DNA of 64,000 nt from Bacteroidales bacterium (GCA_017437125.1 JAFSBV010000010.1:47671-111670), one strand, 5' to 3'. Numbered from the stretch's first letter, positions 30,744 through 39,537 are shown. Numbers and translations are program-made. The notes: generated by a model not told the origin, from the sequence alone.

Positions 30744-31664
30744 ATGAAAAGGATATTAGCGTCATTGTTTATGACACTTGCTTTCATTTTCAGTGCAGGT
30801 GCTCAGAAGAATATTGTTCATGAGTTTGAATATGAGTCGTTTGCATCAGTAAAGGTGGCAGATGATTTCATTGTGAAGCTTGTATCTGCAGATCATTATA
30901 TGGTCAGGACATCTGTTGATGCCAGACTCGATCAGTATGTCAGGGCCTATGTGCAGAACGGTACCTTGTATGTCAATCTGGACAGGAAGAGCTTCTCTTC
31001 TGAGCTGAAGAAGGCTTTGAGGACGAAGGGAGCGCCGGCTCCTATGCTGGAGGTCGAGATTTTCTTCCCTTCGATCAAATCTCTTGAGATGTCCGGAAAT
31101 TCCATACTCCACAGGTCTGATGTGCTTTATGCAGACACTTTTACGCTGACTGTTAATGACAAGGCAAGGGTTGACAAGATATATGTTGACTGCAGTACTG
31201 CTGAGATCAATCTAACCAAGACAGCCTATGCCGATGTTGAAGCCAGGGCGGCTGAACAGCTGTTTCTTATAGCATCAAATACCTCTCAGGCTGTCATCAA
31301 GCAGTCGGGCAAGGGAATGAAGATGGATGTGGCCGGTTCCTCAAAGGTTAATGCCATAATCGAAGTTGACAGAGTGGATGTTCTTGCGTCCGGAATGGCA
31401 TCTGCCACCTTAATTTCAGGAACTGCAGGAAGCATGAAGGTGTCCGCTGTCGGTTCAGCCAAGCTGGATGCTGAAGCCGTGTCTGTTTCTACAGCTGAAA
31501 TGAGCCAGGCCGGAACTTCGAAGTGTCATGTGAATGTAACAGATACATTGAAGGTGAATCTGACAGGTAACACGATGTTGACATTCAAGAACAAGCCATA
31601 TATTGATGTTGACCGTATTGTCGGATCTACATTGATCAAGGCTGACGATCCTAAGCGCAGATAA
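30744..31664 (+). CDS. GIN-domain (DUF2807) secreted protein
   Basis: 306 residues with a signal peptide (MKRILASLFMTLAFIFSAGA-Q). The rest is beta-rich and repetitive (VDVLASGMASATLISGTAGSMKVSAVGSAKLD), matching the right-handed beta-helix of the GIN/DUF2807 family, common in Bacteroidetes. Function unknown; probably surface or periplasmic. It begins 5 nt after rlmB. Confidence 0.85.
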   Translation: MKRILASLFMTLAFIFSAGAQKNIVHEFEYESFASVKVADDFIVKLVSADHYMVRTSVDARLDQYVRAYVQNGTLYVNLDRKSFSSELKKALRTKGAPAPMLEVEIFFPSIKSLEMSGNSILHRSDVLYADTFTLTVNDKARVDKIYVDCSTAEINLTKTAYADVEARAAEQLFLIASNTSQAVIKQSGKGMKMDVAGSSKVNAIIEVDRVDVLASGMASATLISGTAGSMKVSAVGSAKLDAEAVSVSTAEMSQAGTSKCHVNVTDTLKVNLTGNTMLTFKNKPYIDVDRIVGSTLIKADDPKRR

Positions 31665-31665
31665 G

Positions 31666-32754
31666 ATGTTCGTACTTGATACTCATTGCGATACACCATC
31701 ACAGATCCTTCGTCTGAGAAATCTTTCAATTGATAATGACCATGCTCATGTCGATTTCCCGAAACTCAGAAAAGGGGGAGTCGATGGTGTGTTCTTCGCT
31801 CTGTATGTTCCTGCCGGCTTGGACGCGGATCCTGATGCAGGCTTTGCATATGCGTGCCGTCTGCTGGAAGGAGTGGAAAAGGCGGTATATGATAATTCAT
31901 CGGAAGTAGCATTTGCAACTTCATATGAGGAAGCGATGAGGAACAGGAATAATTCGCAGCTTTCTGTCTTTCTTGGCCTGGAAAACGGTTCTCCGATCGG
32001 AAGTTCATTGGAAAGGCTGTCATATTTCCGTGACAGAGGAATCAGATATGTCACTTTATGTCATTCGGCTGATAATCAGATATGCGATTCCTGTGCATCT
32101 GCAAAGGGACGATGGGGAGGCCTTAGCCCTTTCGGACGTGATGTGGTTGCCGAGATGAACAGGCTGGGATTGCTTGTCGATGTTTCCCACGCATCAGACG
32201 CGACATTCTTTGATGTCCTGGAGTATTCATCAAGACCACCGGTTGCGACACATTCATGTTGCAGAGCCATATGTGACCATCCCCGCAATATGACTGACGA
32301 TATGATCAGAGCTCTGGCTTCAGCAGGCGGAGTGATCCAGATCAATTTCTATCCTATGTTTCTTGATTCCGGATTCAAGCGGATATTGGCAGAATCAGGA
32401 ATTGCGGAAAGAGGGGAGATCATAGAACAGGAATTCATCGCTGATCCCGGCAATCCGCTTCGCAGAACCGCGTGGTATGGTGTCATAGATCAGATCCAGG
32501 CATTGGCACGTCCTTCATTCAGGCGTATTGCCGACCATATAGATCATGTGGTTGAGATTGCCGGCATCGATCATGTAGGAATCGGTTCTGATTTCGATGG
32601 AATCGAAGTCACTCCGGATGGAATGGAAGATGTCTCGATGTTGCCTAAACTGTTCGATGAACTGCGCGTGCGTGGCTATTCCGAGTCGGATATCAGCAGG
32701 ATTGCCGGTGGAAACTTCCTCCGTGTTCTTAATTCTTCTGATGCATTACAATAA
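31666..32754 (+). CDS. Membrane dipeptidase, M19 family
   Basis: 362 residues. The M19 zinc sites are DTHCDTP (residues about 5-11), LGLENG, the DVSHASDATF segment, THSCCRAICDHPRN and IGSDFDG near the C-terminus. M19 enzymes hydrolyse dipeptides, often with D-amino acids at the C-terminus, using two zinc ions. There is no signal peptide, so it is probably cytoplasmic. It begins immediately after the GIN gene, and its last 26 bases overlap the convergent DMT exporter gene. Confidence 0.9.
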   Translation: MFVLDTHCDTPSQILRLRNLSIDNDHAHVDFPKLRKGGVDGVFFALYVPAGLDADPDAGFAYACRLLEGVEKAVYDNSSEVAFATSYEEAMRNRNNSQLSVFLGLENGSPIGSSLERLSYFRDRGIRYVTLCHSADNQICDSCASAKGRWGGLSPFGRDVVAEMNRLGLLVDVSHASDATFFDVLEYSSRPPVATHSCCRAICDHPRNMTDDMIRALASAGGVIQINFYPMFLDSGFKRILAESGIAERGEIIEQEFIADPGNPLRRTAWYGVIDQIQALARPSFRRIADHIDHVVEIAGIDHVGIGSDFDGIEVTPDGMEDVSMLPKLFDELRVRGYSESDISRIAGGNFLRVLNSSDALQ

Positions 32755-33664
32755 TTGACACGGCAACCAGAATAAGGATAATTCCTATGACAGACCTCAG
32801 ATAGAGGTGTTCTCCGAGGAAAATCACACCGAGAATCAGGGCGGTGACAGGCTGGAGGGCTCCCAATATGGATGTATGGGTCGGTCCTATCCTTCGTATT
32901 GCCTTTACTCCTGTGATGTTGGATACCATTGTTGCCCAAAGTCCGAGCCCAAGGATGTTGAGCCAGCTCCTGCCGTCTGATATTATCTGGAACTTTCCTT
33001 CGAATACGAATGCGCATACGATGAAATAGAATGCGCTCAGCATCATTATCCATGTCGTGAATTTCACGACCTCGATTCTGTCGGCCTTGACCTGCTTCAT
33101 GAATATGTAATACGCAGCAAAAGAAAAGGCAGATATGATGGAACATATAAGTCCCAGGCCAGTATTGCCGCCTTCAACCACGATACTCTCACCTGAAGCA
33201 AGAAGATATACTCCGAATATCGACACACATATTGCACCGATATCTACAGGACTCTTCTTCTCTCCGAAGAACAGCATCATGCATAACGCAACAATCACGG
33301 GATACATGAAGTTTATGGTACTGGCAATTCCGCTTGAAATATTGGCATAGCCTATGAGGAGCGTCACGGAGGTGACCGATCTGAGAATACTTAATATGAT
33401 GATCTTCCATGCTTCGTCAAAGGAGGTCAAGCCAAGTGATTTCTTCTTGATAAGAGCATAGATCATCAGGACGATTCCGGCTATCAGCCATCTATATGAC
33501 AAGACATCGAAACTGGTAAGTCCGGCCGTAAGCAGAGCAATGCTGAACAATGGAGAAAAACCAAAAGAAGCCGATGATATGGCGGCATAAAACATACCGT
33601 TGAAACGTATTCTTTTCCGTTTCTTCTCATATCGTATGTGCGCATGGCTCAATTGGCGTTTCAT
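32729..33664 (-). CDS. EamA/DMT superfamily transporter
   Basis: 311 residues with about ten membrane segments in two repeats of the EamA fold (MFYAAISSASFGFSPLFSIALL at the start of the first; YIFMKQVKADRIEVVKFTTW at the start of the second). DMT transporters export metabolites or amino acids; the substrate is not deducible. It converges with the M19 dipeptidase gene, with a 26-nt overlap of coding ends. Confident in fold, not in substrate. Confidence 0.88.
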   Translation of the reverse strand: MKRQLSHAHIRYEKKRKRIRFNGMFYAAISSASFGFSPLFSIALLTAGLTSFDVLSYRWLIAGIVLMIYALIKKKSLGLTSFDEAWKIIILSILRSVTSVTLLIGYANISSGIASTINFMYPVIVALCMMLFFGEKKSPVDIGAICVSIFGVYLLASGESIVVEGGNTGLGLICSIISAFSFAAYYIFMKQVKADRIEVVKFTTWIMMLSAFYFIVCAFVFEGKFQIISDGRSWLNILGLGLWATMVSNITGVKAIRRIGPTHTSILGALQPVTALILGVIFLGEHLYLRSVIGIILILVAVSIIVMHQKN

Positions 33665-33750
33665 TTCCTATAAATCCTCCTTATCGTTTACATTTATGTG
33701 TGTAACAAAAATGTTATAATCTTTAACTTTTTTGTTTTGCGTGCTGATTC

Positions 33751-35025
33751 TTATCTTGTTAGCTCGTTTACAAGTTTTATCCTCAATGTATTCAATGCTG
33801 ACGCTGCAAATCGTTCGATATTGCGTTTTCTGTCATGTCTGAACCTGAAACTGAAGGTTTCCGTGCCCTTTTCCGAGCTCACACCGACCCATACAAGACC
33901 CACAGGTTTCTCATCAGTACCTCTGCCAGGACCGGCAATTCCGGATGTGGCTACTGAATAGTCACTTCCCGTAATCTTCCTTACCCCTTCAGCCATTGCA
34001 GCTACGCATTCGCTGCTTACGGCCCCATGTCTTGCTATGATTTCTTCCGGAACTCCAAGCACGTTTTCCTTCACACTGTTGGCATAGGATGTTACTGATC
34101 CGAGGTAGTACTCCGAGCATCCGGGAACGGATGTGAACAGAGCGGATATCATGCCTCCGGTACATGATTCAGCAGCTGAAAGTGTCTTTCCATGCTGCTT
34201 CAGGATACTTCCTATGCATCCCTCAAGAGTATCCTCATGATCTGAATACATGCTGTCTCCGAGAACAGGCTTCAAAAGCTTCAACTGCTCTTCTATGCGG
34301 GCTTCTTCCTCTTCCTTTATTCCTCCGTATATCGACAGACGCAATCTTACTCCTGTAAGTGGATTCGGCAGGTAGGCAAGATGCATGTCTGCGGGCAGAT
34401 TGTCTTCCCATGATTCTATCATCTTTGATAATGCGGATTCTGCTATTCCGTATGTCATTATTGTCCTGTGATGGATGTCAGATACCTTGAAGTGTGCCTT
34501 GATGTCTGAAATCACATCAGGAATCGCTCCTAAGGCCTCAAAAGGAACGCCGGGAAGGGAATAAAGCGTTGCAGGATGACCGAACCTGTCTTCATGGAAT
34601 CTGAAGACCATTACAGGGGCAGTACCGAGACGGTTGGGAATCACTTCACATGTGTCCGGAACCGACGCCTGAGCAATGTTTATGTCAAGAAGTGCAAGAC
34701 CCCTGGAGCTTAGAATATCATGTATGATCTGCAGCTGGGTGTCATCTGTCCTGTATGTTTCAGTGCCTGAGAGGTGTGCGAGGGCATTTTTCGTTATATC
34801 ATCCTTGGTCGGTCCAAGGCCGCCGGTCACGATTACGATTTCATTATCCTGAAGTTCTGCTTCAAGTGAATTCACAATGGTATCATGGTCATCGCCTATG
34901 GATACCATGCGGGTAACCTTGATACCGGTAGAGTTTAGTGCTCTTGAAATATGTGAGGAATTAGTGTCAACTATCTGACCTATAAGGATTTCGTCTCCGA
35001 TCGTGCAGATTGATGCCTGAGTCAT
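33751..35025 (-). CDS. cinA: CinA family nicotinamide-nucleotide amidohydrolase
   Basis: 424 residues with two domains. The N-terminal MoCF-biosynthesis-like part carries GDEILIGQIVDTNSSHI and VTGGLGPTKDD; the C-terminal PncC-like amidase shows AAESCTGGMISALFTSVPGCSEYY and ATSGIAGPGRGT. Members deamidate NMN to NaMN and may cleave ADP-ribose. Start overlaps the pyrD stop codon (ATGA), giving a two-gene coupled unit. No competence genes are nearby, so the name reflects family only. Confidence 0.93.
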   Translation of the reverse strand: MTQASICTIGDEILIGQIVDTNSSHISRALNSTGIKVTRMVSIGDDHDTIVNSLEAELQDNEIVIVTGGLGPTKDDITKNALAHLSGTETYRTDDTQLQIIHDILSSRGLALLDINIAQASVPDTCEVIPNRLGTAPVMVFRFHEDRFGHPATLYSLPGVPFEALGAIPDVISDIKAHFKVSDIHHRTIMTYGIAESALSKMIESWEDNLPADMHLAYLPNPLTGVRLRLSIYGGIKEEEEARIEEQLKLLKPVLGDSMYSDHEDTLEGCIGSILKQHGKTLSAAESCTGGMISALFTSVPGCSEYYLGSVTSYANSVKENVLGVPEEIIARHGAVSSECVAAMAEGVRKITGSDYSVATSGIAGPGRGTDEKPVGLVWVGVSSEKGTETFSFRFRHDRKRNIERFAASALNTLRIKLVNELTR

Positions 35026-36065
35026 TTCTTTGCGTTTGTTTCAAGGTACTTATTGATGTTCTTAATAAGTGCAGGTCCTTCATATATGAAACCGGAATAT
35101 ATCTCGATCAGTGATGCACCGGCATCAAGCATGGCTTTGGCCTGTTCCGGAGACATGATTCCACCGACACCCACGATAGGAAGCTTTCCTTCTGACTTTT
35201 CATGGATATATCTGACAAGTGCAAGGTTCTTTTCATGTATAGGAGCTCCGGACATGCCTCCGTTGCCGATTTCCTCTATCTTTTCCTTTGATATGCTCTT
35301 GAGGCCGTCGCGGCTTCTTGTCGTATTTCCGGCTACGATTCCATCAATTCCCGAGCGGAGACAATAGTCTATGATCTCGTCAAGCTGCTGGTGTGAGAGA
35401 TCCGGTGACACCTTGAGGAGAATCGGCTTGTAGGTATCGTAATACATGCGGAGATCAAGGAGCTTGTCAACGATTTCAGAGAGAAATGTTATGTCCTGTA
35501 ACGCAGTGAGGCCCACTACATTAGGGCATGAAATGTTAACGACGAACATATCAACGAAGTCGTAGAGAAGTCCGAAGCCCTTTTCGTAATCCTTCGCTGC
35601 ATCCTCATTGATGCTTGTTGTATTCTTTGATATGTTTGCGGCTATAATGACTTCCGGGCGTACCTTTTTGAGGTGTTCGACGGCATTCTTCACTCCTTTG
35701 TTATTGATTCCGAAACGGTTGATCAAAGCCTTGTCTCCTGGTACTCGGAAGCATCTCGGCTTTGCATTTCCATCCTGAGGAAGTGGTGTAAGCGAACCGA
35801 TTTCAACAAAACCGAAACCGAAATTGGCCATATCATTATAGAATTCACCGTTCTTGTCCAATCCGCCTGCAAGACCGACCGGGTTAGGGAATCTGATTCC
35901 GAATACCTCTCTTTCCAGAGACGGGTAGTCATTTCTATATATTGCTCTGATTATGGATCTGGCGAACGGGACATGTCTGAGAAACGCAAGTCCCTTGAAT
36001 GTCATGTTGTGGGCTGTCTCAGGATTGAACCTGAACAGAATCGGTTTAAGCAGATGTTTGTACAT
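35022..36065 (-). CDS. pyrD: Quinone-dependent dihydroorotate dehydrogenase
   Basis: 347 residues from ATG 36065 (a TTG frame extends to 36083). Class 2 features: an N-terminal amphipathic segment (MYKHLLKPILFRFNPETAHN), FMN-binding blocks NPVGLAGGLDKNG and GNTTRSRDG, the catalytic NISCPN and the C-terminal GVGGI and GASLIEIYSGFIYEGP. It oxidises dihydroorotate to orotate in pyrimidine synthesis, passing electrons to menaquinone at the membrane. Coupled to cinA by the ATGA overlap. Confidence 0.95.
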   Translation of the reverse strand: MYKHLLKPILFRFNPETAHNMTFKGLAFLRHVPFARSIIRAIYRNDYPSLEREVFGIRFPNPVGLAGGLDKNGEFYNDMANFGFGFVEIGSLTPLPQDGNAKPRCFRVPGDKALINRFGINNKGVKNAVEHLKKVRPEVIIAANISKNTTSINEDAAKDYEKGFGLLYDFVDMFVVNISCPNVVGLTALQDITFLSEIVDKLLDLRMYYDTYKPILLKVSPDLSHQQLDEIIDYCLRSGIDGIVAGNTTRSRDGLKSISKEKIEEIGNGGMSGAPIHEKNLALVRYIHEKSEGKLPIVGVGGIMSPEQAKAMLDAGASLIEIYSGFIYEGPALIKNINKYLETNAKK

Positions 36066-36122
36066 AATTATGGAGATTATCAAGCAAATATAATCAAAAA
36101 GTACCGCTTGCGCAGTACTTTT

Positions 36123-36560
36123 TTACATTTCCTGAAATGATCCGTCATCGAAAAGGACTATGATCTTGCTTACTTTTCGTTGATTTACAGTTGTTTTAGA
36201 CGTATCAATTAAAGTGTTCAAATTGATCGTGGGTCTGATATTGCCGTCATTGTCATCGTGTGGCGGGATTTCCTCAACTGTAGAAGGGTATTCTTCCGGA
36301 TCCAACGGGAAGAGAATGTCGTCATTGACAACGGTCGGCCTGTTTTCCACTTCCTTATACATCTTGCCTTTACCGAACATCAGCCATTCTATATTCAGAC
36401 TAGGGTATTGAACCATCATTGATCTGATGAATTCAAAGCTCGGATTGTTTCTTCCTGAGAGAACATGAGAAACACTGGCGCGCACGACATTGATGCTGTC
36501 CGCAAATTGAGCCTGAGTGATGTTTTCAGCTGCAAGAAACTGTTTCAAACGTGTGTTCAT
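36123..36560 (-). CDS. XRE-type transcriptional regulator
   Basis: 145 residues from ATG 36560; the longer frame to 36641 lacks homologous character. The N-terminal helix-turn-helix is TQAQFADSINVVRASVSHVLSG (about residues 15-36), then the typical NIEWLMFGKGKMYK linker of Bacteroidetes XRE proteins, an acidic middle region and a C-terminal stretch without a recognised domain. Cytoplasmic. It faces an AT-rich region where its likely binding-site motif recurs, so autoregulation is suggested. Confidence 0.9.
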   Translation of the reverse strand: MNTRLKQFLAAENITQAQFADSINVVRASVSHVLSGRNNPSFEFIRSMMVQYPSLNIEWLMFGKGKMYKEVENRPTVVNDDILFPLDPEEYPSTVEEIPPHDDNDGNIRPTINLNTLIDTSKTTVNQRKVSKIIVLFDDGSFQEM

Positions 36561-36577
36561 AATTGTATATCTTGACG

Positions 36578-36588
36578 TTACAAATGTA
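36578..36588 (-). promoter_or_regulatory. XRE promoter -7 element overlapping a TTACAAATGTA motif
   Basis: Minus strand TACATTTG fits the -7 consensus; the same bases form TTACAAATGTA on the plus strand, almost identical to the two arms at 36952 and 36990. A regulator bound here would block its own promoter. Confidence 0.45.
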
Positions 36589-36951
36589 GCAAGAATTTTT
36601 GGAAACATGAAATATTTTTGGTGTGTAATCTTGTAAATCATAGAGAGGGGAGAGTGGAAAACAAGTTTTTAATATATTACATTGGTAAGTTAGGTTATAT
36701 TATATAACTATCTGAATATTAATAGAATTATATCTAAATAATTATGTGTTTTACCTATCTTTGGCCGCAAAAATCAGGATATCTGCGACATTTACTGGAA
36801 TTTCATAAAGTATTTCTATAATATAAAATATATAAACCGCTGATTTTTATCATATTAAAAAGTAATTAAATCCGATATAAACATTTCTTATATCACAAAA
36901 GTAATCGATTACAAAACCTACCCCCAAACCACACTTGTAAGATATTGAAAA

Positions 36952-37000
36952 TTACAAATGTTAATAGAAATGTTAAATTTTGTGGTATAAACATTTGTAA
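36952..37000. repeat. Inverted repeat TTACAAATGTT / AACATTTGTAA
   Basis: Two 11-nt perfect arms at 36952-36962 and 36990-37000 with a 27-nt spacer. The core recurs over the XRE promoter. It could be an operator or a pair of degenerate -7 elements. Confidence 0.5.
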
Positions 37001-37046
37001 ATACGCGTCAACGACACTCAGATTTCGATATGAAATAATAAATGTG

Positions 37047-37054
37047 TAAATTTG
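37047..37054 (+). promoter_or_regulatory. -7 element TAAATTTG of queA, 4 nt from the ATG
   Basis: TAAATTTG ends 4 nt before the ATG at 37059. The transcript would start at or next to the start codon, so queA may be leaderless from this promoter. Confidence 0.45.
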
Positions 37055-37058
37055 CGTC

Positions 37059-38288
37059 ATGATACCGGAAATTAGAATAGAAGACTATAATTACGACCTA
37101 CCTGACGATCGTATTGCCAAATATCCCCTTTCATCAAGGGATTCATCCAAGTTGCTTGTATATAAGGATGGAACTCCGTCTGAACATACATTCAGATCTA
37201 TATCTCAGGTGTTGCCTTCAGGCGCCTTGATGATTTTCAATGATACCAAGGTCGTTCCAGCAAGACTTCATTTTCAGCGCTCAACAGGTGCTCATATTGA
37301 AATATTCTGTCTCGAGCCTGTAATGCCGGAAGAATATGTTTCTATGTTTGCCGCAGTTGACAGATGCAGATGGAAATGTATAGTAGGTAATGTCAAGAGA
37401 TGGAAGAATGACCTTCTTTCGCTGTATAATCCCCATGATGATGCAGATATCAATGATATGGATCTCAAGGCGGAACTGATTGAAAGAGAGGGAGAAACAT
37501 CTGTGGTAGAATTCACATGGAATAACGGTGCTCCTTTCTCGCGTGTCCTTGAAGTCTGTGGAAATATTCCAATTCCACCGTATCTGAACAGAGACACGGA
37601 AGAGATTGACCTTGACAGATATCAGACCTTATATGCACGTTTCAGAGGATCTGTGGCCGCTCCTACTGCCGGCCTTCATTTTACTGAAGCAGTTCTTTCT
37701 GATATCAGAAAACATGAAATCGAAACCGATACCGTATGTCTGCACGTAGGCGCCGGAACCTTCCTTCCTGTGAAGAGTTCTCTCGTATCCGAACATACGA
37801 TGCATCGTGAGCCTTTCGTGGTCACGCTGAAGCTGATAGAAAAGCTGATAACCTCATCCGGCAAGCGTATTGCCGTAGGAACGACTTCCGTCAGGACATT
37901 GGAATCATTGTATTATGTTGGTGTCAGCTGTATCGAGAATGGTAAGCCTGATGATGTTTCGCAGTGGATTCCGTATTCAAGAGAGTTTCCATATTCTACC
38001 GAAGAAGCACTCTCTGCCATTGCCGGATACATGAAGGCGAATTCTCTTGATGAACTGAAAGTAGGTACCAGAATCATCATCGTGCCAGGTTTCCGATTCA
38101 GGGTTGTTGACGTTCTGGTGACCAATTTCCATCAACCTCAGAGCACCCTTCTGCTGCTTATATCAGCTTTTGTCGGTGGAAACTGGAAGACAATATACGA
38201 TTTCGCTCTTGCAAACGACTTCAGATTCCTCAGTTATGGAGACAGTTCCGTGCTGTTCAGGAGGGATTATGACAATATTGCAAAATAA
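37059..38288 (+). CDS. queA: S-adenosylmethionine:tRNA ribosyltransferase-isomerase
   Basis: 409 residues. The start fits the family because DYNYDLPDDRIAKYPLSSRDSSKLLV follows at once, as in other QueA proteins. Further blocks are LMIFNDTKVVPARL, AAPTAGLHFTEAVL, HVGAGTFLPVKS and NFHQPQSTLLLLISAFVGG. It transfers the ribosyl moiety of SAM to 7-aminomethyl-7-deazaguanine in tRNA, making epoxyqueuosine. At 409 residues it is longer than the 340-360 typical of E. coli-like QueA, mostly in the middle domain. No other queuosine genes lie nearby. Confidence 0.95.
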   Translation: MIPEIRIEDYNYDLPDDRIAKYPLSSRDSSKLLVYKDGTPSEHTFRSISQVLPSGALMIFNDTKVVPARLHFQRSTGAHIEIFCLEPVMPEEYVSMFAAVDRCRWKCIVGNVKRWKNDLLSLYNPHDDADINDMDLKAELIEREGETSVVEFTWNNGAPFSRVLEVCGNIPIPPYLNRDTEEIDLDRYQTLYARFRGSVAAPTAGLHFTEAVLSDIRKHEIETDTVCLHVGAGTFLPVKSSLVSEHTMHREPFVVTLKLIEKLITSSGKRIAVGTTSVRTLESLYYVGVSCIENGKPDDVSQWIPYSREFPYSTEEALSAIAGYMKANSLDELKVGTRIIIVPGFRFRVVDVLVTNFHQPQSTLLLLISAFVGGNWKTIYDFALANDFRFLSYGDSSVLFRRDYDNIAK

Positions 38289-38316
38289 TCGATTTTTTGC
38301 TTTTTTGAAAAATCGT
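38289..38316 (+). terminator. Possible terminator after queA, overlapping the next promoter
   Basis: CGATTTTT and AAAAATCG form an 8-bp AT-rich stem right after the queA stop; its loop contains the TTG of the next gene's -33 element. The stem is weak, and the site may be more promoter than terminator. Confidence 0.35.
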
Positions 38317-38326
38317 TATAAATTTG
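38297..38326 (+). promoter_or_regulatory. Complete promoter of the acyltransferase gene
   Basis: TTG (38297-38299), a 19-nt spacer, and TAAATTTG (38319-38326) match the Bacteroidetes -33/-7 consensus exactly. The predicted start, about 38331, lies past the first in-frame ATG (38324), which supports ATG 38360 as the true start. Confidence 0.75.
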
Positions 38327-38359
38327 CATATTGTACTAAAATTTTTTAACGTAAAACCT

Positions 38360-39532
38360 ATGGTGGATTTATCTGAATTTGAAAGCATCAGCCCTTATAC
38401 TGATGCGGAAGCGGCCGAGGCCTTGAGCAAATTGGCGGAATACCCGCTGCTTGCCCGTGTCTCTCAGCAGTTCTTTCCGGAGGAGTCGCCAGATTTCTTG
38501 AAGAATATCCTAAAAAGCATAAAGACAATTGACGAGTTCCAGGTACTTGTCATGCAGAAATTTGTCCGTTGGGTACTTGAGCATACTGCACATAACTTTT
38601 CATATGATGGAATTGCCAATATAGACCCGGATAAGAAATTCCTCGCTTTATCCAATCATAGAGATATCATCCTTGATCCGGCAATTACCCAGCTCGTCCT
38701 TTACAATAACGGATTCCCTATGACTGAGATCGCTGTCGGCGACAATCTCATCACGAACAAGACTATCGAATATCTTATCAGATCCAATAGGATGATCAAG
38801 GTAGTGCGCGGCATTACAGCCCGTGAACTTTATCTGTCATCCCAGCTTCTCTCAAAATATATACGACTGAATATCACCGAACAGAGAAGTTCGATCTGGC
38901 TTGCTCAGAGACAGGGACGTACCAAGAACGGATATGATATCACTGAGCAAGGGCTCCTCAAGATGCTCGATATGAGCGGAACCAAGGATTTCCAGCAGAA
39001 TTATGAAGAGCTCAACATAATTCCTATGAGCATCTCATATGAAATCGAGCCATGCGATATTCTGAAGGCAAGGGAGCTCGTGATTTCCCGCAAGCATAAA
39101 TATGTGAAGGCAGAAGGTGAAGACCTGAACAGCATCATGGTAGGAATCATGAGCCAGAAAGGCAATATTCATCTTAACATAGGCAAGCCTCTTACAAGCG
39201 AGGAGATTGCAGATGCCGCTCTTTGTGACAAGAATGACAGATATCAGAAGATTCGCCATGCTGTCGATCTCCGCGTTATAGATGGATATAAGCTCTGGAA
39301 GAACAACTATATCGCATATGATATAGCAAACCACTCATTCAGATATTCCGATATGTATGATCAGGCCGATGCTGAGAAGTTCGTTTCATATATGGAGCAC
39401 CAGCTTGACACGGTAGAACCTGAAATCAACAGGGAAGATCTCAGAAGGATATTCCTTGATATCTATGCTAATCCGGTGGTTACCAAGGAATTGCTGGCGA
39501 AAGAGAAAGCAACTGGTTCAATCCTTCTTTAA
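38360..39532 (+). CDS. PlsC-like lysophospholipid acyltransferase (Bacteroidetes type)
   Basis: 390 residues from ATG 38360, chosen because the mapped promoter would start transcription after the earlier ATG. The family core is ALSNHRDIILDP (residues 96-107), in which His100 and Asp106 are five residues apart, not four as in the classic HX4D of PlsB/PlsC; MIKVVRGI and GRTKNGYDI follow. No signal peptide. It probably acylates a glycerol-phosphate or other phospholipid at the membrane. Specificity is unknown. A bidirectional terminator follows. Confidence 0.8.
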   Translation: MVDLSEFESISPYTDAEAAEALSKLAEYPLLARVSQQFFPEESPDFLKNILKSIKTIDEFQVLVMQKFVRWVLEHTAHNFSYDGIANIDPDKKFLALSNHRDIILDPAITQLVLYNNGFPMTEIAVGDNLITNKTIEYLIRSNRMIKVVRGITARELYLSSQLLSKYIRLNITEQRSSIWLAQRQGRTKNGYDITEQGLLKMLDMSGTKDFQQNYEELNIIPMSISYEIEPCDILKARELVISRKHKYVKAEGEDLNSIMVGIMSQKGNIHLNIGKPLTSEEIADAALCDKNDRYQKIRHAVDLRVIDGYKLWKNNYIAYDIANHSFRYSDMYDQADAEKFVSYMEHQLDTVEPEINREDLRRIFLDIYANPVVTKELLAKEKATGSILL

Positions 39533-39537
39533 CAATA

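Larger units (their letters stand above)
36561..37058. other. AT-rich divergent intergenic region between the XRE regulator and queA
   Basis: 498 nt, strongly AT-rich, no ORF. It holds a -7 element for the XRE gene (CAAATGTA at 36581-36588, minus strand), TATCTTTG at 36756-36763 on the plus strand, a 9-bp inverted repeat AAAAATCAG/CTGATTTTT (36769-36777 and 36840-36848), and three copies of a TTACAAATGT core (36578, 36952, and inverted at 36990). I see no preQ1 riboswitch and no DnaA boxes. Confidence 0.65.

Noticed and set aside
36561-37058. PreQ1 riboswitch upstream of queA
   Set aside because: I searched for a C-rich loop and A-rich tail in the expected order and found none; the -7 box just before the ATG leaves no leader for one.
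36561-37058. Replication origin in the AT-rich region
   Set aside because: No DnaA-box cluster (TTATCCACA-like) and no dnaA or dnaN gene nearby.
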